Origin: UBA1672 sp046542355
GTDB lineage: Bacteria; Pseudomonadota; Alphaproteobacteria; Micavibrionales; Micavibrionaceae
Length of the DNA stretch: 64,000 nucleotides
Direction of reading: 5' to 3'
Assembly (NCBI GenBank): GCA_046542355.1
Contig: JBKHBN010000002.1
Coordinates: 50,982-114,981, forward strand
Position numbers and translations under genes: made by a program. Shown piece after piece: positions 53,162 through 60,434 of this stretch (the first letter of the stretch is position 1; every line of letters starts with the position of its first letter). The notes beneath the pieces are model-generated. The model did no database searches, was not told the DNA's origin, and saw only the letters and a program-made list of their open reading frames with translations.

Positions 53162-53776
53162 CTATATATAGCTTTTTATAAGCTCTTTGACAAAATCAAT
53201 CCCCTCGGTTCCCAGAAAAAAAACGATAAGAGCCAGCGTGAACACCCATGCGATCCCGATAAAAGCACCCGCCAGCACAGCCAGCCCGTCACGCATAAGT
53301 ACACCAACAGACATCAAGGCAATGCCAAAGCTGGGAACTGTGTTTGTTAATGGCAAAGGCACACACACACATAGAGCCATAATAAGCCCGAATACGCCGA
53401 TCAAGCGCGAAAAAAGGCCGGAAGTAACAAAACTGAGCCGCGGCTTTAATAGATATTCCAGCCTATCCGCCCAAGGCAGCGCTTTATCTGCAAATTCTAT
53501 GAGTTGGCTACGCCGGATTGACTTCCGTAGCCATGAGCACGGAAACCAGATTTTGCGCCCCCCTGCAATTTGCTGAACAGACAAAAACACCAGCGGCAAC
53601 CCAAAAACGGTCCCATACCCGACCGCCGGAATAGGCAGCGCCGCAGGCAAGGCAAACAAAAACATAAAAAACCCGAAGCCTCGCTCATGGAAAGCCTCAA
53701 GAATATCCGCCACGCTGATCCGCTCGGCGGTGAAACCGATTTTTATATCCCGTAAAATGTCAGAAATGCTCTTCAT
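53162..53776 (-). CDS. exoD: ExoD family membrane protein
   Basis: ExoD proteins were named for an exopolysaccharide effect in rhizobia; the molecular role is not known. The 204-residue product (from ATG 53776) has the N-terminal family pattern ISDILRDIKIGFTAERISVA, then AFHERGFGFFMFLFALPAAL, and the central GYGTVFGLPLVFLSVQQIAGG, followed by several membrane helices to the C-terminus (about 130-204). The frame continues 10 codons upstream to another ATG at 53806; the later start has an AAGAG element. It lies between dsbB (28 bases) and tRNA-Leu on the same strand. Confidence 0.85.
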   Translation of the reverse strand: MKSISDILRDIKIGFTAERISVADILEAFHERGFGFFMFLFALPAALPIPAVGYGTVFGLPLVFLSVQQIAGGRKIWFPCSWLRKSIRRSQLIEFADKALPWADRLEYLLKPRLSFVTSGLFSRLIGVFGLIMALCVCVPLPLTNTVPSFGIALMSVGVLMRDGLAVLAGAFIGIAWVFTLALIVFFLGTEGIDFVKELIKSYI

Positions 53777-53862
53777 TGCTGTTCTCTTAGCAGAATTAAC
53801 CGGCATTAGCGAACGTAAAAGACCGACAAAGCAAGAAACGGTGCAAAACGGGAAAAATAAAA

Positions 53863-53948
53863 TGGTGCCCCCAGCGAGACTCGAACTCGCACTTCCAAAG
53901 GAAACTGGATTTTGAATCCAGCGCGTCTACCAATTCCGCCACAGGGGC
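53863..53948 (-). tRNA. tRNA-Leu (anticodon CAA)
   Basis: The minus strand folds as an 86-nucleotide class II tRNA with acceptor GCCCCTG paired to the 3' arm with two G-U pairs, D-arm, anticodon stem CTGGA / TCCAG with loop TTCAAAA (anticodon CAA, reads UUG), a long variable arm typical for leucine, the GTTCGAGTC T-arm and an encoded CCA end at 53863-53865. It is charged with leucine. A promoter is visible upstream. Confidence 0.95.
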
Positions 53949-53975
53949 AAGGCAACATTTCAAAAATTTCACCAG

Positions 53976-54003
53976 ATCATACTTATATTTATGAAATCTG
54001 CAA
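53976..54003 (-). promoter_or_regulatory. Promoter for tRNA-Leu
   Basis: On the minus strand TTGCAG (53998-54003) and TATGAT (53976-53981) form -35 and -10 elements with a 16-base spacer, 27 bases upstream of the tRNA 5' end. The hexamers match the sigma-70 consensus well enough and the position fits. Confidence 0.55.
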
Positions 54004-54051
54004 GAGTTATTAGGGCACATTGACAAAAGGAGCTAACCCAAAACAAGCAAA

Positions 54052-54099
54052 TGTGAAATATCACACAAAGACAAAGTAACAAAGGTGTGAAACATCACC
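54052..54099. promoter_or_regulatory. Pair of TGTGA-N4-TCAC palindromes
   Basis: TGTGAAATATCACA at 54052-54065 and TGTGAAACATCACC at 54086-54099 share the pattern TGTGA-N4-TCAC and are centred 34 bases apart. Two copies close together suggest binding sites for a dimeric regulator. They lie in a 249-base gap with no gene, about 50-95 bases upstream of the tRNA-Leu promoter and downstream of an XRE gene. The protein that binds them is not known. Confidence 0.5.
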
Positions 54100-54197
54100 A
54101 CATGTAAAACAATATGTTGTGCGTGGATGAGTAGACATCACGGTGTTCAAGGAACAATATCTGATGGTTATTATTGGGTATGGGAATGGAGTGATGA

Positions 54198-54566
54198 CTA
54201 CTTTCTGACGCGCCCTCTGGTTACGCGCAATTCCTCGAGACTCTGGTCATTGAATTGTCCGATCTCTCTCAGAAGTTGTATCTCTTCATCTTGCTCAGCC
54301 AGTTGATTGTAGGCGTGATCAATCATGGAGGGAATAAGTCTGTAAACGGGAATGCGCAGTGCTTTTGCGATTTTGTAAACCGTTTCAAGTTTCGGACTTG
54401 CCGAGCGGTTTTTTAAAATATCGCGCACGGCAGTTTCACCCAGCCCGGCTTGTATGGAGAGTTTTTTAGCTGTAATCGTGCTAGATCGCTCATTCAAGAT
54501 AGCTTTGAGGTTCTTCTTGAATTCAGCAGTCAGTTTATCGGTTACGTTCTTCGCCATAGAAGCCAT
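54198..54566 (-). CDS. XRE-family helix-turn-helix regulator
   Basis: The 122-residue product has a Cro/CI-type HTH in the N-terminal half (about 15-75), with FKKNLKAILNERSSTITAKK, LSIQAGLGETAVRDILKNRS and LETVYKIAKALRIPV, followed by a helical C-terminal part (about 80-122) that may mediate dimerisation. It is probably a DNA-binding regulator. AAGGAG lies eight bases before the ATG at 54566. It is divergent from the gene at 54699-56021 with 132 bases between, so it may regulate that gene; this is inference. Targets are unknown. Confidence 0.85.
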   Translation of the reverse strand: MASMAKNVTDKLTAEFKKNLKAILNERSSTITAKKLSIQAGLGETAVRDILKNRSASPKLETVYKIAKALRIPVYRLIPSMIDHAYNQLAEQDEEIQLLREIGQFNDQSLEELRVTRGRVRK

Positions 54567-54628
54567 AATGCCGTCTCCTTACGATTTTGAAAAGCAATAA
54601 ATGCGTAAGGCGATACGGCCACAATGCG

Positions 54629-54657
54629 TTGACAATAAACTATAATTTATGTAAAAT
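54629..54657 (+). promoter_or_regulatory. Strong sigma-70 promoter for the 440-residue protein
   Basis: TTGACA (54629-54634) and TAAAAT (54652-54657) are separated by exactly 17 bases, close to the consensus. They lie 41 bases before the start codon at 54699. It is the best promoter match in the window and drives away from the divergent XRE gene. Confidence 0.7.
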
Positions 54658-54698
54658 AATAACCAGATAGAAAAGCATAAAGCTTTACTGGGGGAAGT

Positions 54699-56021
54699 AT
54701 GGCAAACAGCCCACATAATCAAGATACCATTACAGTCCCACAGACAGGAACTATGCTTGTTAACTTTAGGCATATTTCAGATCCGACAATAAAAAACCCC
54801 TATATTGACTGGAACAAAAACGACGCCCTAACGCAAACAGTTGAAAGTCTTATACAGCAAACAACAGCCGACGTTAAAGATCATTTCGCAGCTCAGGAAA
54901 GAAGTGGAACCGGAATGGATCTGCTTGCCACCCATCACTGGTCAGGAGCACAAAAAGTCGAATGGGAAGAAGCGCTTGCAAAGATTGTATCAGAAAATGT
55001 CGAAGAAACACCGGGTTTCTCAGAATACCGGGAAGCCGGATTTCATTCAGGTCGGATAACTCTTGGAGACGGCACATTAAATGCTGTGTCGATTGATTTG
55101 ACAAGCTCTGAAGCCGATACATATGGTCAAAAATTAAATATGATACAATTTTCCGATAAGGAAATGGCCATTGTCGAGGGAGTCATTTTTAACCACGTGC
55201 AAAACAGCCTGCTACCAAAAGAACCTCAGGAGCCAGGAAACGAAAAAGTAGCTTCAAATTATTTTCTTGTATCAGGGCAAACTCTGTCCAACGAGAAAAG
55301 CCAGATCTCGTTTCTTGGGGAATCTTTGCCGCCCGCGGCGCAGCGCAGCTTTATAATATCGGCGCACACAGGAAACATCATCGAGCCGGTTGGCAATAAC
55401 ATGTCAACAATGACCGCATCATATGTACAAGACATCTCACCAGAATATAGCTTCGAAGATTTCATTAACGGAAAACCTGTAATAGGGCAAAATGACTTAA
55501 CCGCTTATGCTCTTCCGGGGCAAGACGCAGCGCAGCTTGACGCGGCGCGGCAGGAACGCATTGTAGAGCATATAAACAGTGAAATGGAAAATCGCCTTCA
55601 GGAAAGATATGTAAAGCCGATAGAATCCTGCTGCTCTCCTGAAACAGGACTGCCCGAAACAGTGACATATGAAGGGCGGGAAATGCCTATCAATCAGGCG
55701 CTAAGGAATCCGGAATTATTCGAAAAACTTCATGCCATGATGGAGGGCAACGACGAGGCGCAGCAGGCTCTTGAGGATTATCGCATGGCGCAATCCGACA
55801 TTCAGAGTGGCAGAGCAGCGCTTTACCTGAAAGATGAGGCGCGTGATCTCATGGAACAATTTGGTGTGACCGAACGCGACGCGCGCACAGATATTCTGGA
55901 TTCAATCACGCAAAGGGTAGAGGGGCTCGAACAAGAAAACGAATATGTTGACCCGGAAATCGCCGAACTGGAACGGCAACTGGAAATGGAAGCGCAACAA
56001 GTGGCTGCTCCCGATATGTAA
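54699..56021 (+). CDS. Hypothetical protein, apparently inactive paralogue of the 48121 gene product
   Basis: The 440-residue product has no signal peptide or membrane helix. Its middle part repeats features of the 48121-49485 protein: RSFIISAHTGNIIEP (216-230) against RRHAVVISGRTGNISDF, and YSFEDFINGKPVIG (250-263) against QSFEQFIQNGRPIV. The position of His158 in the other protein is Phe here (218), and no GDCED-type cysteine is seen, so a catalytic triad appears to be lost. The C-terminal third (about 285-440) is helical and acidic with coiled-coil tendency. GGGGGAAGT precedes the ATG, and a strong promoter lies at 54629-54657. The function is unknown. Confidence 0.65.
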   Translation: MANSPHNQDTITVPQTGTMLVNFRHISDPTIKNPYIDWNKNDALTQTVESLIQQTTADVKDHFAAQERSGTGMDLLATHHWSGAQKVEWEEALAKIVSENVEETPGFSEYREAGFHSGRITLGDGTLNAVSIDLTSSEADTYGQKLNMIQFSDKEMAIVEGVIFNHVQNSLLPKEPQEPGNEKVASNYFLVSGQTLSNEKSQISFLGESLPPAAQRSFIISAHTGNIIEPVGNNMSTMTASYVQDISPEYSFEDFINGKPVIGQNDLTAYALPGQDAAQLDAARQERIVEHINSEMENRLQERYVKPIESCCSPETGLPETVTYEGREMPINQALRNPELFEKLHAMMEGNDEAQQALEDYRMAQSDIQSGRAALYLKDEARDLMEQFGVTERDARTDILDSITQRVEGLEQENEYVDPEIAELERQLEMEAQQVAAPDM

Positions 56022-56066
56022 TAAAAAAAGATAAATATAGATCAATGGCTTGGGAGTGATCGCCCT

Positions 56067-58904
56067 TTAAAGCATCTTCTTAAGATAGTGCCCTGTATAG
56101 CTGCTTTTGTGGGCACAAATTTGGGCTGGAGTGCCTGTGGCGACGATTTCTCCACCCTTATCACCACCATCAGGGCCAATATCAATTATATAATCCGCTG
56201 TTTTTATGACATCCAGATTATGCTCGATAACAATAATGGTGTTCCCTTGATTGACCAGCGTATGCAATACGTCCAGAAGTTTGCGCACATCTTCAAAGTG
56301 CAGGCCGGTTGTCGGTTCATCAAGTATATATAAAGTCTGTCCGGTAGAGCGTTTGGAAAGCTCCTTGGATAATTTTACGCGCTGCGCCTCGCCACCAGAT
56401 AAAGTATTGGCGGGTTGTCCGACTTTTATATAACCAAGCCCCACAGCCCTAAGTGTTTCCATCTTACTTCGAATAGAGGGAATGGCGTCAAAAAATTCAA
56501 ACGCTTCATTGATGGTCATATCCAGCACATCAGCTATGGATTTGCCCCTATGTTTAACCTCGAGCGTTTCCCGATTATAGCGTTTGCCGCGGCACGCCTC
56601 GCAATCTACATAGACATCAGGTAAAAAGTGCATTTCAATTTTGATAACCCCGTCCCCTTGGCACGCCTCACAGCGCCCGCCCTTGACGTTAAAGGAAAAC
56701 CGTCCGGCCCTATAGCCGCGCGCTTTGGACTCGGGCAATCCTGCAAACCATTCCCGAATGGGCGTAAAAGCACCTGTATAGGTCGCAGGATTGGAGCGCG
56801 GCGTGCGCCCGATGGGAGATTGGTCAATATCGATAACTTTATCAAGGTGCTCCAGTCCTGTTATACTGTCATAGGCAAGCGGGTTTTCCTTGGATTTCAT
56901 CAAAATGCGGCTGGCTGCGCGATAAAGCGTATCAAGCACCAAAGTGGATTTACCGGATCCCGACACACCACTTACGCAAGTGAATGTCCCAAGAGGTATT
57001 TTGACATTGACACTCTTGAGATTGTTGCCGCGTGCACCTGAAATCTCGAGATATTGCCCCTTTCTCCCTTCATGTAATTTCTCAGGAATAGCAATTTCTC
57101 GTTCTTTTCTAATATATTGCGCTGTAATGCTCTCTTTGTGCTTAAAGACCTCTTCGGGCAAGCCTGATGCGATGATCTCCCCACCATGGCGCCCCGCACC
57201 CGGGCCGATATCAATAAGAAAGTCAGCGCTGCGAATAGCGTCCTCGTCATGTTCAACAACCAAAACGCTATTACCAAGATCACGTAGAGACTTAAGAGTA
57301 TCCAGTAAGCGATTGTTATCCTTTTGGTGCAGGCCAATGGAAGGTTCATCAAGCACGTATAACACGCCTGTTAGGCCAGATCCGATCTGTGAAGCCAGTC
57401 TGATGCGTTGCGATTCCCCACCTGAGAGCGTTCCCGACTTGCGCGATAATGTCAGGTAATCAAGCCCGACATTCATAAGAAATTCAAGGCGGTCATTGAT
57501 TTCTTTGAGAACCTTCTGCGCAATCATCGCCTGCTGTTTGGAGAGTTTATCGGAAAGCGCGCCAAACCATGCATGCGCCTGCGCAATGCTATAGGCACTG
57601 ACTTGGCCAATGTGCAGCTCGTTAATCCTGACCGCCAGCGCTTCATCACGCAGGCGAAAGCCACCGCACGCCCTGCATGGCCGGCTAATCATGAATGTCG
57701 AAAGCTGTTCACGCACAGCGTTGCTGTCTGTTTCCACAAAACGGCGCCTAAGATTATTCATAACCCCTTCAAAGGGCTTGTTGCTCTTCCATGTGCTAGC
57801 GCTCTTGCTCTCATAAACAATAGAGATCGGTGTATCTCCTGAGCCATAAAGCACAATATCGCGATGCTCTTTTTTCAAGTCACGCCAAGGTTTTTCAATG
57901 CTGAATTTATAATGTTTCGCTACGGACTGTAATGCCTGCATATAAAAAGGGGCAAAAGTTTTAGACCACGGAACAACAGCGCCCTGGGCTATGGATTTGC
58001 TGATATTGGGCACAACCAGATTTTCATCAAAATCAGTTTGCTCACCCAGTCCGTCACAATGCGGACATGCGCCATGCGGCGAATTAAAGGAAAACAGGCG
58101 CGGCTCAATTTCGGCGATAGTAAATCCTGAAACCGGACAGGCAAATTTCTCGGAAAAAAGCTTTTCTTCTCCTGAGGAGAGATTTTCAGCTATAACAAGC
58201 CCATCGGCAAGTTTGAGCGCTGTCTCAACGGAATCGGCAAGGCGGGTTTGCAGAGTTTCTTTTTGTTCAGTGCGAACGATGAGGCGGTCAACGACAACAG
58301 AAATATCGTGCTTGATCTGCTTTTCAAGAGGCGGAACATCCTCAATCTCATATAAAACGCCGTCAACCTTAACCCGGCTAAAACCCTTTGCGCGTAACTC
58401 CTTGAATTCCTTTCTGTATTCACCTTTGCGCCCTCTGACAATCGGTGCCAGCAAATAAAGCCGAGCGCCCTTTGGCATATTGAGTATCTGGTCTACAATC
58501 TCGCTCACACTCTGGGATTTGATCGGCAGGCCGGTCTCTGGAGAATAAGGGACACCAACCCGCGCCCAGAGCAGGCGCATATAGTCATAAATCTCTGTAA
58601 CCGTTCCAACTGTCGAGCGTGGATTTTGACTGGTGGTTTTTTGCTCGATAGAAATAGCTGGAGATAATCCCTCAATGCTATCAACATCAGGCTTTTGCAT
58701 CATCTCAAGAAATTGCCTTGCATAGGCAGACAGGCTTTCGACATAACGCCGCTGTCCTTCTGCATAAATAGTATCAAATGCAAGTGAGGATTTCCCCGAG
58801 CCCGATAGACCGGTGATCACAACGAGCTGATCACGCGGAATATCAATGCTGATATTCTTCAGGTTATGTTCGCGCGCCCCGCGCACTTGAATAAATTTAG
58901 ACAT
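56067..58904 (-). CDS. uvrA: Excinuclease ABC subunit A
   Basis: UvrA recognises DNA damage together with UvrB in nucleotide excision repair. The product, 945 residues from ATG 58904, has two ABC ATPase modules: Walker A GLSGSGKSS (N-terminal) and GVSGSGKST (C-terminal), LSGGESQRIRLA and LSGGEAQRVKLS signatures, and the zinc-binding pairs CPVSG / CPHC and CEAC / CEAC. The frame is open 12 codons further upstream to 58940, but the start MSKFIQVRGAREHNLKNI is the family standard. It is convergent with the 440-residue protein and divergent from ssb. I see no GTTC-N7-GTTC box in the 205 bases between uvrA and ssb. Confidence 0.97.
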   Translation of the reverse strand: MSKFIQVRGAREHNLKNISIDIPRDQLVVITGLSGSGKSSLAFDTIYAEGQRRYVESLSAYARQFLEMMQKPDVDSIEGLSPAISIEQKTTSQNPRSTVGTVTEIYDYMRLLWARVGVPYSPETGLPIKSQSVSEIVDQILNMPKGARLYLLAPIVRGRKGEYRKEFKELRAKGFSRVKVDGVLYEIEDVPPLEKQIKHDISVVVDRLIVRTEQKETLQTRLADSVETALKLADGLVIAENLSSGEEKLFSEKFACPVSGFTIAEIEPRLFSFNSPHGACPHCDGLGEQTDFDENLVVPNISKSIAQGAVVPWSKTFAPFYMQALQSVAKHYKFSIEKPWRDLKKEHRDIVLYGSGDTPISIVYESKSASTWKSNKPFEGVMNNLRRRFVETDSNAVREQLSTFMISRPCRACGGFRLRDEALAVRINELHIGQVSAYSIAQAHAWFGALSDKLSKQQAMIAQKVLKEINDRLEFLMNVGLDYLTLSRKSGTLSGGESQRIRLASQIGSGLTGVLYVLDEPSIGLHQKDNNRLLDTLKSLRDLGNSVLVVEHDEDAIRSADFLIDIGPGAGRHGGEIIASGLPEEVFKHKESITAQYIRKEREIAIPEKLHEGRKGQYLEISGARGNNLKSVNVKIPLGTFTCVSGVSGSGKSTLVLDTLYRAASRILMKSKENPLAYDSITGLEHLDKVIDIDQSPIGRTPRSNPATYTGAFTPIREWFAGLPESKARGYRAGRFSFNVKGGRCEACQGDGVIKIEMHFLPDVYVDCEACRGKRYNRETLEVKHRGKSIADVLDMTINEAFEFFDAIPSIRSKMETLRAVGLGYIKVGQPANTLSGGEAQRVKLSKELSKRSTGQTLYILDEPTTGLHFEDVRKLLDVLHTLVNQGNTIIVIEHNLDVIKTADYIIDIGPDGGDKGGEIVATGTPAQICAHKSSYTGHYLKKML

Positions 58905-58963
58905 GCGCAGAACTATGGCGTAAAAACAAGGAGCTAGCAATAAAAATTCACATGCATTTATTA

Positions 58964-59001
58964 AGGTGGTCTTAAAAATATATTAGGTGGTCTTAAAAAT
59001 A
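58964..59001. repeat. Direct repeat between uvrA and ssb
   Basis: AGGTGGTCTTAAAAATA occurs at 58964-58980 and 58985-59001, identical over 17 bases, with a period of 21 bases (two turns of DNA). It lies in the divergent uvrA-ssb intergenic region, so it could be a regulatory site or a simple duplication. Confidence 0.9.
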
Positions 59002-59109
59002 GCAGGGAATTTGTTAACAAACATAAGGAAAGGGCTTTTTTATCAATCGCTAGCGGTCTATACTCTGATTCCTCAAAAGCAAACACAAAACAATATGGAG
59101 CGTAGAAGC

Positions 59110-59589
59110 GTGGCAGGCAGCGTTAATAAAGTAATTATCATTGGAAACTTGGGAGCAGACCCCGATATTCGTACAATGCAATCAGGGGACAAAGTCGTTA
59201 ATCTCTCAATTGCAACCTCGGAAAACTGGAAAGATAAACAAACGGGCGAACGCAGGGAGCGCACGGAATGGCACCGCGTGGTTGTATTTAATAAGGGACT
59301 GGTTGGCATATGTGAGAACTATCTGCGCAAAGGCTCGAAAGTATATGTTGAGGGACAGCTCGAAACACGCAAATGGCAGGATCAAAAAGGCAACGATAAA
59401 TACACGACTGAAGTGGTTTTACGCCCTTACCGAGGAGAGATCACGATGCTCGATAGTAAGGGCGGTGGCGCTGGAGGCGGCTCGTTCGCAGATAGTGGTG
59501 GCGGTGCATCATTTGACTCCGCGCCGGCAGGAAACGCTCAAGGGGGATTTGCACCTTCAGACTCTATGGATGATGAAATCCCGTTCTAG
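59110..59589 (+). CDS. ssb: Single-stranded DNA-binding protein SSB
   Basis: SSB coats single-stranded DNA in replication and repair. From GTG 59110 the product is 159 residues, starting MAGSVNKVIIIGNLGADPDI, the usual family start, with an OB-fold (about 1-110), a Gly/Ser/Ala-rich linker and the acidic C-terminal tip DDEIPF that binds partner proteins. GGAG lies nine bases before the GTG; an ATG five codons earlier (59095) is the alternative, and the longer frame to 58987 is not supported. ssb is divergent from uvrA, as is common in proteobacteria. Confidence 0.95.
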   Translation: MAGSVNKVIIIGNLGADPDIRTMQSGDKVVNLSIATSENWKDKQTGERRERTEWHRVVVFNKGLVGICENYLRKGSKVYVEGQLETRKWQDQKGNDKYTTEVVLRPYRGEITMLDSKGGGAGGGSFADSGGGASFDSAPAGNAQGGFAPSDSMDDEIPF

Positions 59590-59642
59590 CCGTAGATACG
59601 AAAACTTACGAACAAAAGAAGAGAAACAGAAAGGCAGTTTTC

Positions 59643-60293
59643 ATGAAAAAAAGTAAACACGTCACAATATGGATGTGCGTGTTGGCCTTCTTTGGGACAT
59701 TATTGATTTTTCTAACACCAGCACGCGCACAGGAGGGCGAAGCTCTCAGCGCAGACGCGGTATTAATGCCCAAAATGATGTCTGAAGATAATAAAACACC
59801 CAATATGCTATCAGAAGTCGGTAAAAATGAAGCGGCAACTGAAAGCAGGGCATCTTCGTCTCTAAATAGTGCCATGGAATCTGCCCGTAAAGAATTGGAG
59901 GAAGGGCTTGATGAAGCTAAAAGTGAAAACGAAGATGAGGCGGTTCTGGCGCAAAAGGTCGAGTTGGCCAAAGCCATGCATGATATAAGGCCGACCCACG
60001 AACAGGTTGACTCAGCCGTATACAGATCTGCGATGAATTTGCCGCCCAATGAGCGCAACAAGTTTGTAGCATCGATGCAATCAATGTTGAATTATAACGC
60101 GATTGAGCGCATTTCTGTTGACGCAATGGTTGACATATATACAAAAAAAGAGCTTGAGGCGATGGTGGGTTATTTCTCAAAACCTGAGGCAACAAGTGCT
60201 TCAAGAAAGCTGCCGGTTTGGGCGCGGGAGGTGCAGCCGGAAATTGTCCGAATGATTGATCGTGCGCTTATGCGCATCAGAACAGGGCAGTAG
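59643..60293 (+). CDS. Exported DUF2059-like protein
   Basis: The 216-residue product begins with a signal peptide (about 1-29, ending ARAQ), followed by a polar helical region (about 35-110) and a C-terminal helical domain (about 125-210) with MVDIYTKKELEAMVGYFSKP, which resembles DUF2059. The function of that family is unknown. It is probably periplasmic. It lies between ssb and gyrA with 53 bases and 141 bases of spacing, and is likely independent of both. The family assignment is weak. Confidence 0.6.
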   Translation: MKKSKHVTIWMCVLAFFGTLLIFLTPARAQEGEALSADAVLMPKMMSEDNKTPNMLSEVGKNEAATESRASSSLNSAMESARKELEEGLDEAKSENEDEAVLAQKVELAKAMHDIRPTHEQVDSAVYRSAMNLPPNERNKFVASMQSMLNYNAIERISVDAMVDIYTKKELEAMVGYFSKPEATSASRKLPVWAREVQPEIVRMIDRALMRIRTGQ

Positions 60294-60434
60294 ATGACAA
60301 TGGTGCCCTTTAGCCGCAAGTTGGGTTCGCAGGATATATCTGATCAGGATAAACTTGGCTGGCAAGGATATGCGAAGAACATGCATTGACCCGAAAATGA
60401 GGTCATATTAATGAGGTAGTGAGTACAAATAAAG

